The position numbers and the translations under genes are program-made. The notes beneath the pieces are model-generated. The model was not told the DNA's origin. It saw nothing but the letters and a program-made list of their open reading frames with translations, and searched no databases. A stretch of 64,000 nucleotides of DNA. Origin: Elysia chlorotica. Taxonomy: Eukaryota; Mollusca; Gastropoda; Plakobranchidae. The DNA is taken from the NCBI GenBank assembly GCA_003991915.1, contig RQTK01000871.1, forward strand, positions 1-64,000, written 5' to 3'. The stretch's first letter is position 1. Each line of letters starts with the position of its first letter. Shown piece after piece: positions 36,501 to 49,024 of the stretch.

Positions 36501-37366
36501 ATATCTTTTAAGTGTTACAGAATGAAATGTAAAATTTATGTAACAGGTGCTACAACTAGTATTAGTTCTTCGTTACCAAATGGATTGTATTAACTGCTGA
36601 ACCAACAAAAGTTTTAAAAGTGATTCATTATTAGTATTAAAAAAATTTTAATGGATATGAAGTATAATAATATAAATAATGTATTTATGTTTTTGTTTTT
36701 GAAAAATATCAGAAAAACGAGCATCTAATGCATTAGAAAAACACTGCTCAGTTTGCTCACAAACAAAACAAAAAAAAAGATTTAAAAATAATGCATTAAT
36801 TTTAGTAAAAGAAATTTAAAAAACATGGAAATTGTGTTCTCTTTTTTCTTCTTTGTTTTTTTTTTTTTTATATTTATTGTGAGTATGGATTGGTGAGTTC
36901 ATTGTTCTAGTACATGTATATATATATATATATCATTTTATGTAATGCATTATTTTTATCTAGAATCAACAATAGAAAACAAGGCACTAGGGGAATGGGA
37001 AATAGAAAATCTGATTTTTTTTTTCATATTAAGGGTAAAATAACCACAAAATAATTCCCTGCAGCCAATTCAGAAGATACTGATTTGATCTAATATAAAA
37101 ATTGTTTATTCACATCAACATCTTATAAATGATTTGTAAAGCCAAGTGAGAAAAAAAAATGATTTTCCTAAAACACAAGCAATAGAATTTTCTTTTGCTG
37201 CAAAAAAGTTACTGATTATTAAAGGGGAACATTTGAAGGACATGTGACATTTAAGAATATGAAGTAAGAGGATTGAAATAAATAATTTTTATTTACAAAA
37301 TATAAAACGCTGCCCTTTAAATAAATGTGGAGATGTTCATTTTACATCGTATGATGGTGATAGTGG
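33565..37366. other. Intergenic region, converging 3' ends of GPATCH2-type and YeeE-type genes
   Basis: AT-rich sequence with no supported exon. Diverged repeats occur at about 35120, 35604 and 36362 (GAGGCAAGCATACATAAG-type core), with a related upstream block at 35018-35080 and 36272-36330 (GTACATGTCAGCC / GTACGTGTCAACC, then CTGTCTGAAG). TTTTATTT at 37285 reads as an AATAAA signal for the minus-strand gene. A TA run lies at 36915-36934. Confidence 0.55.
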
Positions 37367-40300
37367 TTACAAATGATCAATGTTTATTCCCAGCCCATAT
37401 TTCATCACAAATGCAGTGGTTATTCCTGCTCCAAACATAGCTGGTACAGCAACAAAAGATAATAAAGCCATCAGGCCCATTCCGGAGAGACCATGACCAC
37501 TGAAAAAAAAAAAAGAACTAATAGCATTGAGGCATCAAAGCGGAACAATTGTGATAGACATCAAACGCATGACTAATAGAAATACTTATAGCTGATGGTG
37601 TCCAATAAAATCTTGCCATTTTTCATACATAAAAGATTGAAACCAGACTAAGGCTATTACTCCATAGCTGCCAACTTTTTAGAAAGCAAATACAGATATT
37701 TAGCGCGATGGCCAAGCTTATTAGGTACGTCTATCAATATTGATTTAAACACAAGATTAACTATCTAAAATTGGTTGTCCCAAAAAATATTGTATACGAC
37801 AAAAAGGATCGAAAATATCCACGTCACTGTTGTACATTATAATAATATTAAATATTTTCTAAAAAGTTCAATGTACATTCTAATTTAAGGCTTTCTCAAC
37901 CAAAAACAATGACTAAAAAAGTATGAGATAAAAGGCAGCTGCAGTTTCACATTAGCGGCAGGCTGGAATAATATTAACAACTGCAATAATTCGTTTGAAA
38001 TAGCAGATCTAGATTAGATCCATGTTCCCGATGAAGACATATTATCCGCCATAAACAAGGACAAAGCTTCTAAAGTGATAGGCAACTGTTAAAGTTGAAG
38101 GGGTGTAAACAATAGTGCTGAGCGAAAATTCAGACTTCGAAGGGTGAATTGAATTAGATCTACTGTGTTTGAGAATATATCTAGGTATCTTGAGCGATCA
38201 AATTAAATGTTTTCCAATTCACCAGACTGTGATAGGCACGGTTCATTGTGGCCCACCTAGAGCGCTCACCAGGTCACACGTCAGTCATCAGGCTTCCTCA
38301 AGGATAGGCCCTGTGGCATTTCATTGGGACTTGGTGGTGTTTTTTCTTTTTTTTTTTTTTCTTGTAAAGGTTGAACTAAGCACGCTGAGCAGAGATAGAT
38401 TGATCGAGAGAGGGAGAAAGAAAGAGAGAGAGGGTGGAGGGAGGGAGAGAAGAGGAAAGGGTGAGACAGAGGAGAGAATAAGAGAAAGGGAAGAGAGAGG
38501 GAGGAGGAGGGACAGAAAGAGAAGGGGGGGGGGGGGGGGGAGAAAGAGAAAGTGCGAAGGATGTAGGTTGTGGTCAAATAATCAGCTGCCTAGCACCTGT
38601 TAACAAAGCTAGGGGACAGATCGCCGACGATAGAAGCATAACTGTCGTAATAGTATTACATTATTTACCATAAAGAGGCAAGTGAACTATCAATCAACAA
38701 ATTGATAAGACTGAGAGGCTCCGCAGATCCCAGTGCCACAAAGGACCGGGGTGATTATCAGACGTTATGAAAGTTAATGGCTCAGTAAAAGGCTGTGCTA
38801 ACCGGGCTTTATTGCCAAAAATGGCAGCAAGCACTGACTGATCCACAGGACACCCAATATTTAGCTGAATACTGTCAAATACGTATTTTTCAACCATGGT
38901 ACGGATGGACGGACTAGGGGGCCAAATATATATACGTATTAAATATATATTATATGTACAAATTCAAGCTCATTCTATTACTGAAGCTTATCATGTAGAA
39001 TCCCAATGCAAAGTTGTTGCTTTTTTTATTTTCATTTTGGTATTACTTTTTTTACTTCTTTTTTTTTTTATTCTTTCTTTTTTTTAAATAAAGAGATGAT
39101 GCGCATTAAAAATATTGATCAGTAACACATAGACAATGTGATTTTTTTTTTTAATGTTAAGTTTTCTTTAAAATTTATCAAGTTTCCATATTTAAAATGT
39201 GGGGCCTACAGACACCCCACAATGCAAGGGTACAAAACATAACATAGAAGTGGGGTTTATTAGATTGCCAAGACTATAATATAATACAAAGTTAAAGTAA
39301 AGATCTTAGTAAGTTTTTATGAAAGTCATGGATACTTCCAAGTTAAAACTGCTGTGATTCATTTCCTTTGCTAAATTAGTAAATATCATCTACTTAATTA
39401 AAATAACAAGAACTAAACCCATCATTGTCAAGGCATGACCTGGTGGACAAATATGATTGTCTGTTCTTAAAATTTCTTTCAATCAAGCTAGATTCAATTA
39501 TTGGTCACAGATATGCATTAAAATACAGATTGTCGTTTTTTTTTATGCCTTTCAAACTCTAGGGTAATATAAAATTTCCTTTAAAAAAGAAACTTGACTC
39601 CTTTCAAACAATTTAGACAAGCTTATCTGCTGCCTCCTTAAGGTTGCATTTTGTGGGCCTTGTGAGTAAAAAACGGAAGGGTGAGATGAAAAAGTGTTTA
39701 GTACCTTTACAAAACATGGTTTTTGCTCTATGTACATTTTACAAGAAACATTGGATACCTATTTATTCTAAGAAAAAAAAGAACATTAACAGACATATAT
39801 GTTGATTTGAGAAAAGAGAGATGAAAGCAAAACTGTGAAGGGGAATAAATGAATGTCACCTGGTACATCCTCCTGCTAATCTTGAACCATAAATCAAGAG
39901 TACGCCTCCACTAAACGCAAACAATGGATGCACACCTCCTACGGAGCCGCGGGTGTTGGAGAGTGTGGAGGACACAAAGGCACCTCCTACTGCACCCATC
40001 ATGAAAAAGACCTGTATAATGATTAAAGCAATTGTTTTGTAAGTAAAAAAAAAACAAAAAAACAAAAAAAACTAAGCTTTACTTTCACAATCTATGTATT
40101 ACATCACGTTTTGTAAAGGAAAAATAGTATTCTTTATGACATTTGCATAAAACCACGGGTTTAACTAGTGGTCCATTATCTCAATGAAGATTACTTAAAA
40201 GCTCCAGTATGGTCTTCTTTTTCATTTGCTAAAGCTCAGCTCCTATAAGTATGTTTCTCATAAGTTTGACAACCCACCCCCCTAACTTTTTTTTTCCTCA

Positions 40301-43300
40301 ACTAAAAAAGTCTCAACTTTGCTGCTACGTGCAATGCACATAGAAATTAATTAGCATGATATCTTTATATCCAACGCACCTGCCACCAATTTGCAGAACC
40401 AGTTTTGAATTTCTTCAGATGACCCCCTATTTTCTGAAAGCCTGGAATCACCAAACTTTGAGCAGCAATTGCCATGATACCAGTTGATGTGCCTGCAAAA
40501 TACAAAAAAAAAAAACAACTCATAATAACCTTTGCTTTATCATCAGTTTATGAAAATCATTTAATATGTAAATTTTCATCAAACCTTGTTAGTTAGGTGC
40601 ACAGTTCCTCAAATCAAGCCAATGAGTTGTCGTTACAAAATTCATGGACAAAAATGTACTATTTAACTGTTGTTAATCTAAAAGCCTTCTACTACAAGGG
40701 AATTGTCTAATACCTTTAAAATAAACAACCTATTAAAATTAATTTTTTACTTACCTAGAGTGTCACCAATAAGCAAAACTGTTGGAATCTGTAACAGACC
40801 GACAATAGTTCCTGCCACATAAGGAGGCCAGGCGCGTATGCCCATGATACCTTCTCCATAGACTTCCACCTGTAGTTGCAACAAAAAACTGGACCATTCA
40901 TTTTATTTTACATGCAAGACGTCAACAAGGTTTTTGTTTTTACAACAATTTTAAGATGCATGAACACTTACTTTTAGATGAATCAAAGCACAATGAAAAA
41001 GGAGATTGAGACAATTCTTAAAGGTTAAGCTTAAATGACTGAGAACAAAGCCCAGAAGTCAAAAAGGATGTGTGGATGTGCTGGTAAAGAGGAAGGCATC
41101 CATATGCACAGGAGAGAGTTTCTTGCAATGACCAGATGCAGAGCAGGGACCCTGTCCAGATAAAGGCTCTGGCCTCTGAATTGCTTTGCCCTTATTTTTT
41201 ATTTTGGAAAATTGCAGCTTTAAAGTCTCACACACAAAAAACTAATTGATTTACCTTTCCATCATTTTTTTTCTTTTTAAGATAGATATAATAATAAATA
41301 ATACACTTTTTGATGAAATGGATAAAACATAGTCGATACAGTTTTGATCTATGCTAAAAAGATTATACCCTTGTTCATTCTCTATTATTTCTTTCATTTC
41401 AAAACTGATTCATGATTTTGATCCTTTTGTTATTGAAAAATATTTTTAAAAATTTACCTCTGTAGCCCATGGAGCATATATATCCAAAGCAAAAACTAAA
41501 GTGCCAAGCAAAGCAGCCATGGGAAGTGCTAGGTTGAAATGTGGAGTTTCCAAATAATCATCCAAACTGTGGGAAGATAATCATTAGAGGTGTGGGTGAT
41601 AATTCATTTACCTCTGACAAGAATCATTGGTAGTATTCACTTCTCAACATTACTGATTTCTCTGTTTTGAGGACAAAGACTGACAATATTCAAAATGATT
41701 GTTTTAGCCTTAAAGATGCATAAGAGGTTTTTTTTTTTCTTTTCTGATAACTATTCCTATCTGTTGGTCATGTTTTAGGAGCTGGTAAGGCATGTGATGG
41801 CCATAATAAAACTATTTAGGCTAACAGTAAATTCTTTCATACGTAGGATGTTCAGCTTTTCCTTTTTCATCCCGTCTAAAGTATGCAGAATTCTCAGTGA
41901 ATGCATAAAGAAAGGCTCCACAAGCTGTTCCCAGAAAAGTGTACACTGCAGGTAATGGAGTAAACAATACATTAAAAAAACAGTAGGTGTGATAGCATTT
42001 GTTGTTCACAATAGTGATTGGGATATGTATCAAACATTCTCTTATGGAATATTTCAAATTCTCAAGTTTTGATCAACAAATATCTGCAAAATTTATGAGA
42101 AAGGTTGAAATGAGGGTTATAATTATGCAAAAATTCTTAAAACAAAACTTATATCTTCAAACAAAAGACAAAAAAATTGATAACTTATGTTACAAGGCTG
42201 AAAATAAAAACCAAATAGAATGCTATAAATATTTTGTAATAATACATGATCCATTGCTATCTAAGAACCCTGTTGACAGTGTACGTATGATTTTTTTCAA
42301 TCAACAAGGACTGTGCTTAGTGGCACTGATGACCACACTCCTTTACATTTCACAATCCATTACCACTTTCAATATATATTTAAGATTTTCTCTTCTCATT
42401 ACATGTCCAAAAAAAGATGGCTTTGCATCTACAATTTATGACTGGCCTTGTTGTGTTAGCATGAGATCATTACTTGCAGATAAACTAAATCACCAGTAAA
42501 ATATAAAAACTTATCAAGCGCCATACATGCATTTGGTACAGCAGCTCCAACTTGAACTAAAACCATTCCTGGACACTGAAGAAAAACAAAACAAAAAAAG
42601 GTTATACAATTCCTATATTATACTACTTTTTTTTAGTTAAATAGAATCTTTATGACATAAGGCACTTGATGATTTGGACTCTCTAAAGCTGATAAGATAT
42701 CCCTGAACTTGAATATGCAGACACTTTAAACTAATGTTTTCTTTTACATACTCTCTTTTCATATTATACAATCAGTTAAAAAAGATTCTTTCTATTGACT
42801 ACAGAACAGATTAAGATATGATTAATCCTAGATCATTGATTATAAAAGAGTTATTTATTTTCATATTTATAAATAGCATCAAAGGATAATAATATTATTT
42901 TCTCTCAGAAAAATAACTTTCCTTCATGTCACCAATTATATTCTCTAAGGTTCGTATTAAAATGTTCATCAATGAAAAAGGAAAGATGCGACTAAGTTTG
43001 AAAGTAAATGATCTCACTAGATTGTAACCATGTCTATGGAACCCACCGCCCCTGAAATAGTCATGCCAGTGCCCAGAAGAATTCCACCCAAAGCTGCAGA
43101 GGATGCTCTTTTGTTTCCTAGAGCTTTTACAAACTCTGCTGTAGCTTTTTCCATCAATACGCAAGTAGCTGGTATCATTGACAACACAGAAAAGGCCAGC
43201 ATTCCTGACAGGATCAAACAAAGGTAATGAGGATTTTTTTTTGTTTGTTAATAAATGCATCCTGCCCATACATAGTGGTGTCAGGCAACACATATCAAAT

Positions 43301-45484
43301 TCACGCTCTTACAGGGGTGGGACTGGGCCCTAAACTCTGCTATAATTGATGAGGGGCTGGAAACAGATGGCCCTATGGTCATCAACTCCACATTATTGTT
43401 GTTTCCAATTACTTTGATTTATAAGCAAAATAAAACCCAAAAAAATTTATAATTTAATTTATCAAATTTACCTGATGTTAGTGTAAGAGGTGGAACTCAC
43501 CATTCTTTTGTTTTATGTAATTTGTTATTCAATTACATGTAGTTTATTTTAACTTTCTCTCTCTCTCTCTCTCTAACCTACGATGTATTTTTCGATCTTA
43601 CTCTAATAGCCGTGAGACCTTCGTACGTTTCATTTGAATAGGGAGAAACAGTCTTTATCGTAAGGTTTCTCTGGTCGTTCTTTTCTTTTGATTGAGAAAC
43701 CTATGGGAAGGTAGAATTTCCTTAGTTGTCGATCGGTACTGGGAGACTCAGGGCCGTGGGCCCGAGACCGTATGAGCGTCGCTTCCCCAGTTACCTGAGT
43801 TTCTGGGGAACTCTTGAAAAGTCTGGGGAAACGGAGCATTCTGAGTATTTCCTTTCATCCACGGACATTTGCAGCTCAATTTCAGTATTAAAGTGAGATC
43901 TTTCTGGATACTAAATCAGTACCCCTGAAATACCCACGAGAGAGTGACCATCTGCATGTAGGAGCTGCAGTTTAAGTCTAGTTGTATTCTATCTTTCGTC
44001 ACCGCTGTGAGTTGAAGCTACAGCCGGATTATTGTTATGATTTGAATCTACTGAATTTTAATATGTTTTCCAATTGGAGTTATTTCCAACTTCAAGTTGT
44101 TTAACTATTCGGAGAGTATTGTATCACCTCGACACATTTATAATTTAACTTTCTTTTTGAGCTACTATCTTCCCTTTTAGTTCAGACAGTTTTTAGTTTG
44201 ACTATTAATGCTCATTTAATTTTATGTAAAACTACAAGTTATGATGTATTGATATTACTTAATTAGCTATTCCCAAATTCTATGTCATTTACGAGGTTAA
44301 GATGTTATGATATAAAGGTGTAAAGAAGAGGATTGTTACTATCAATCACTCAGTCGTCGACTCGCCAGAGCTATGCCAGTGCTAGGTCTGATCCATGAGC
44401 GAGTCACATAATCTGGGTTGCGAAGACCGGCGCAAAGCCGCGCCCAGGGTTCCGGGTACAGAGTAGTGGCCCTTGGTCAGCTATGTATTTGTAGTACATT
44501 GAATTATATCCCCCTAGCTCGACAGCCACTGATAATCAGTGGATGGCAAATTTTGTGTTGGTCAAAGATATAATTTTGACAGGAACAATCAAAGCACAGC
44601 ACAGCTTTGTACTTTTTGTTGTCAGGGGGGTGCTAAGTAAGTTAAGCTCTTTTGAACGATTAATAACAAAAAAAATATTAAAATAGATCAGATGTGTTAT
44701 AAATATCAAATCTCTTTACATCAATTTTTTTTTTCACAGTTCAGTTCATAAAGAGAGCTATGCTAAAAGATTTTGCTAAATATTTCTTTTACCTGAGGCA
44801 CAAGCAGACAGGAACATCTTCATCATAGTAAAATTTGACATTAACATCTGCTGTCTTATTATGATGGGTTCAAAAACTGTGGGGAGAAGAAAAAATATCT
44901 ATTGTCAAAGTTACATAACATTATTGTAGAAGCTGTTTAAAAGAAAATAGGTAAAATGTGTATTCTTAATACAATTATCATAATTGTCAAATTATACTGC
45001 TATGCAAGGTAGCCATAACAGAGGTAGTTGCCCCCCCCCCCCCCCACGCATCAACATCATTGTGGGAGCCCAACTATCTCCACGCCCCCCCCCCCCCCCC
45101 CAAATATCCTAAATTGATCCCTCTATCTCTTGCAATTACACACATGCATTACTTCAGTACGCGGTTTGAATGAGGTAGTTGTAGCATCAACATCATTGTG
45201 GGGCCCCGCGTCTCTTGAATAGCTTAGGCTCAGCATTTAGTTAACGCTGCCCTGCTTTTGAAAAAGCTCTCATATTGCTACTTATTTCGTTTAAGAATTA
45301 ATTGTATATCTCTAGAGCCTTATTGTGTTAATCGACAGAAATGATAACAATGACCAATTGCAGATTCTTATGTATTATAAGATATACCTCTTCCTTTCTC
45401 CAAGGCCACACCAAAGATGAATCCAGTGACAGTGCTTGCAAATAGTTTAAATGGTACATTTTGTCTTGAATACGTTGCTGGCAT
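37367..45484 (-). CDS. YeeE/YedE-family sulfur (thiosulfate) transporter-like membrane protein
   Basis: Ten exons on the minus strand join in phase: 45484-45388, 44876-44793, 43204-43047, 42575-42527, 41945-41843, 41566-41458, 40869-40755, 40492-40380, 40011-39860, 37499-37367 (370 codons plus stop). Signatures of the family (Pfam Sulf_transp) are present: TGFIFGVALEKGRVFEP at 20-36, MTISGACPGMVL with Cys114, and IYGSRLAGGCTSGHGLSGMG with Cys325, joined across exons 9 and 10. About nine hydrophobic segments run through it. Bacterial YeeE/TsuA takes up thiosulfate using conserved cysteines; two of the cysteine motifs are here. Substrate and cell location in this animal are not known. Nine phase-consistent GT-AG introns show a nuclear gene, not bacterial contamination. 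The start is the first ATG after an acceptor near 45505, so an untranslated exon lies upstream. Confidence 0.88.
37668..38950. mobile_element. Interspersed repeat, copy B (inverted relative to copy A)
   Basis: CATAGCTGCCAACTTTTTAG at 37671 and the following bases to about 37760 are the reverse complement of 2255-2357. The 38790-38900 segment (GCTAACCGGGCTTTATTGCC ... TACGTATTTTTCAACC) is the reverse complement of 660-790. The right terminal repeat seen in copy A is not obvious here, so this copy is probably truncated. It lies in intron 9 of the YeeE-type gene and includes the purine-rich tract at 38400-38560. Confidence 0.6.
38400..38560. repeat. GA-rich low-complexity tract with poly-G
   Basis: Irregular GAGA/GGAG sequence ends in a run of about 17 G at 38524-38540. 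Frames across it are artefacts. Confidence 0.9.
43480..44650. other. Unexplained, higher-GC insert-like segment in YeeE-type intron 2
   Basis: This part of the 1.6-kb intron between exons 3 and 2 differs from its AT-rich surroundings, with GC-rich patches at 43730-43800 and 44395-44470. A (CT)n tract lies at 43555-43575. No ORF of note and no clear terminal repeats were seen. It may be an LTR or the untranslated part of a retroelement. Confidence 0.35.
45024..45215. repeat. Poly-C tracts and short duplicated segment
   Basis: GGTAGTTG then GCATCAACATCATTGTGG occurs at about 45021-45064 and again at 45174-45202. C homopolymers lie at 45030-45046 and 45085-45101. Confidence 0.75.
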
Positions 45485-45792
45485 TTTGAATTTATCAACT
45501 TTTCTGGAATTAAAAATATATTTTTTAAAAGGTTTCTTTAAAAAAATTAAAAAATGGGTTGAAGTATAACATGAGGAGCTGGACATGTTTTGTGATAAAT
45601 GTGTTCAGGTATAACATGAGGTGCTGGGCATGAAAATTTTCTATATATAGTGGGACTAAAGCAGATTCGTTAGTGAATCTTGTATCTGTTAGCTGTAAAA
45701 GTTTAAATACACTAAATAAGATGTATAAATATTTGTTTTAAAAGCCTTTAAAATGGTGACGAAAAAAAATGATAACAAGTGTTGTGTAGTCT

Positions 45793-46380
45793 ATTAATAT
45801 GATTTTACTGTCCTTCTAGTAATGCTAATTGTTGACAGTGTTATCAACCATTTTTAGATAGAAAAACTGTGCTATTGTGGTGTAATTGGGTTTTGGCCTG
45901 ATCCGGCTAGGCAACCCTGGCAGGAACCGGATGCAGCTGGGGGGCGCGACCTCGACCTCGGTGTTACCGTTATGTTTTCAGGCAGTTGAATTGTCGTCGG
46001 TCTAAGGGTAAGGTTCGTCCTCCTTGGATCTCCGATGCTGAGACTCATCGTCTCCATCTACATTCTTATTCTATATTATTAGATCTAGTATAATATTCAT
46101 ATACTCCTCTGATTTACCACACTTGTGTCAGAAGTTTATTTCTGGGCCCAGCCTTTAATTTTCATTTTGTTTTACTTTAAGTTTAGTGTAGGCTAGTTTC
46201 ATGATCTAGATTGCCATTTGATTGACTCACTTCGTGAGTTCGGTTCAGTGGCCTAATTTTGTTATTTGATCTAGATAAGCTCACGGGATTTCAGGGACAA
46301 TTGTTAGATCTAGTAAGAGATTACGGTTTGCTAGTTACAGGGTCCAATTAATATGATTTTACTGTCCTTCTAGTAATGCT
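45793..46380. repeat. 34-bp perfect direct repeats flanking a 520-bp segment
   Basis: The same 34 bases (starting ATTAATATGATTTTACTG) occur at 45793-45826 and 46347-46380. The enclosed 520 bases have a GC-rich left half (45895-46030) and AGATCT motifs on the right. The repeats look like a long target duplication or ends of a composite insertion. Confidence 0.85.
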
Positions 46381-47012
46381 GATATTGTTGTTTTTGCTTT
46401 ATTTCATTGTAATGAACGGATTTAATCAACTACTAAGATTATAAATTCCCTTTTGGGAAGAGATTTTTAATGGTTTTAATATTTTTTTATTTATAAAACA
46501 TTGCAAACAGTCTTGACAATAAAAATGGAATTTTCTCTAACATTAACAACAAAATATATAACAAAGCCATTATCTCTTAGATGTTCAAGGTTTGGTGCCT
46601 AAATATTGAAAAGTGGATCAAAATAATATCAGGATTATGATTGTTGGCGTTCTGTTCTCACTTCTTTACTAGTGGTCTGACTAGACTAGCGCACTAGATC
46701 TATATAGCACCGTAAAAATGTTTTTTTTTGTCTACATCTAGATCTAGTCGGTGCACACCTGACTCTGGATCATACAGCTATCTAGATAATCTAGAATCTT
46801 GATGTAATCTAGATCTTCAGACAAGTTGTTCAAGTCTGAGCTGAAACCAAAGACCTATCATTCAAGAGACAACATTATAAACAGTGTCGGTTACCGAGAA
46901 GTTGAAGCTCTTGGCCTATATCTACTCATTCTACTGCTCTCGAGTCTCGAACAACCTTGATGATGTCGTAAAGGGGTTCAAGGGGTCAAATAGGAGGGGG
47001 GAAATACGAAGT

Positions 47013-47812
47013 GGTTATTCGGAATAGTATTCCGAATAACAATTCCGCTGCGGACTTCTCGATTCGATTTTTAAAATGCGTCGAATTCATTGAAAAAGAG
47101 ATAATAATGTTGGGGCTCAATGTGGATTTTATAATCATTTATATTTTTAGCCAATGTGATTCGACATTAGACGATAAGGAATGTCGTTCTTTAAACCCAA
47201 ACGAGTATGATTGCACCTTAAGATTGTGTACTGAGGCAAACTTGAGGCTAGAATTAAAGTTTTATGTGAACTATATCTAGAATCTAGATCTAGGTCTAGT
47301 GTGATTTGTAATGAAAAAATAGAACCTGTGTGTTAACTTAGCCATCATAATGTAAAATAAATTGAACCTGAATTATGAAACCATTGTTGAACCTACGGGC
47401 GTAGACTCATGTAATGAGCATAATTTTTAACTGGGCTTAAAAACGTTTAAACTTGATCGGGTGAGATCAAAGCATTAATAACTGGTACCTCTCAGAGTCA
47501 GAGTGAATGCGTAGGGGGCCACGAACCGCTCGTGGATATCTAGTTTATATAACTAACCGCAGTACTATTACAAGTACCAGTTCAGTTGAGGCGAACGCAT
47601 GAATTGTGAAACTGAATTATCAATAATTATTAAACTATAGACATGTTTGATGTATAGTTTTGTGGTGGTTTTTTGTTCCACGCTTCCCAGGGTACGAAGA
47701 TAGGTTTGTGGTCTTAATGCTGTTGGTTTTTTTTTACCCTAAGGAAGGATCGCGTGGTTCTATATAATCTCCATTGAAATTTTGCAAGGGGCTGTTAAAT
47801 TACAAATAATTG

Positions 47813-47887
<75 letters not shown>

Positions 47888-48410
47888 TACAGACAGGCAG
47901 ACAGACAGACATAGAGAATGAAAGAGAGAGAGAGAGATAGAGAGAGAGAAAGAGAGAGAGGGGTAAAAGGAAACATGTAGATGGTTTCTATAGAAAAAAA
48001 TGCACACATAAAGCAAGTGCCTAACATTCATGATTTGGCTGTCAATGCAAGTCCAATTAACATAAGCAGCATACAGTAGTTGAACGTTATCTTATTGGTA
48101 ACAATTAAGTTAATATTATACAAGTTTTTAATAGAGCTATAATTGACAGCCGCAATCAAATTTAAATGATACAATTACAAGTTGTAAAAAAAATGGGACT
48201 CCTGCTGCACGCTAGCCGTACGAGTTTGACCTATTATATCTTGGCCATAGGAGAATCTGCCACAGAACGCTGAAACGACGCCCTGCCTTTACTCCCGAAT
48301 AAGCTACACAGTTATTCGGAATACCATTCCGGAAAATCTGCAGTATCGGAATATAATCCGGCTGCAGTTCCGGATAAGCTGTGGAGTTATTCGGAATACT
48401 ATTCCGAATA
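47013..48410. repeat. Long palindromes TTATTCGGAATA-N-TATTCCGAATAA at both ends of a 1.4-kb segment
   Basis: The 27 bases from 47013 are an almost perfect palindrome (GTTATTCGGAATA, one central base, then its complement). A second copy lies at 48387 and a diverged one at 48309 (TTATTCGGAATACCATTCCGG). Frames next to them read RNSIPNNNSAA (plus strand, left) and RNSIPNNSTAY / RNGIPNNCVAY (minus strand, right). The similarity therefore extends past the palindromes in inverted orientation. Confidence 0.7.
47814..47886. repeat. (GA)n microsatellite with flanking CAGACAGA
   Basis: Pure GA dinucleotides to 47880, then poly-G and (CAGA)n and further GA-rich sequence to about 47960. Confidence 0.95.
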
Positions 48411-48936
48411 ATGGTAACCAAAAAATACGTGATCTGTGATAAGCTTACAAGTGGGTCATAAGACCTCTCAGGCCTAGGGCCTAATTTCAACCGCTGATAA
48501 GCCATAGGAATACAATCATGTAAGACATACTGCACATAATAAGTTTTGGACTCGTGTGATATACTATGGAGTATGATGTATGCACAGATGCTATTAGTGG
48601 AAATCTGTTGATGTATGTAAACTGCGTAGGTCACAAGATTCTTTAACCTTTTCCCATCACGCCGCAAACATGTTTTGCGGGTTGACTAGCATCGTTTTTT
48701 ATACATGTACACCTTCCATTTCAAAATAATAAATAGCGAAGCTTTTACCTTTTCAATATTTTGAAAATTCCCCAAAATAGTGTAAATACAAGAAATAGGC
48801 CTAGAATCTTGCGATGTGAAAAGGATAAATATATTACTGTGGCGTAGGCCTGTAGCTTACGGTCACCAGTAGATATTATAAGCAAATCTAGGTGCTTCTT
48901 CCCCCCCTTCCCGTCCCTCTTCTTCTCCCAGCCCTC

Positions 48937-48941
48937 CCCCC

Positions 48942-49020
<79 letters not shown>
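48937..49020. repeat. Poly-C followed by (CT)n
   Basis: About 17 C bases lead into a pure CT run of about 35 units. Confidence 0.95.

Positions 49021-49024
<4 letters not shown>

Noticed and set aside
41999..42499. 166-codon open frame on the plus strand
   Set aside because: It lies entirely inside intron 4 of the YeeE-type gene, antisense, in AT-rich sequence, with no recognisable domain or splice context.
43017..43046. Extension of YeeE-type exon 3 to the end of its open frame (GSIDMVTI)
   Set aside because: Splicing at GGGGCG|GTGGGT restores the family motif SGACPG across to exon 4, so the extra residues are intronic.
45872..46057. 61-codon minus-strand open frame in the 520-bp segment
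   Set aside because: It has no recognisable similarity and no splice link to the YeeE-type first coding exon; the region is treated as part of an insertion.
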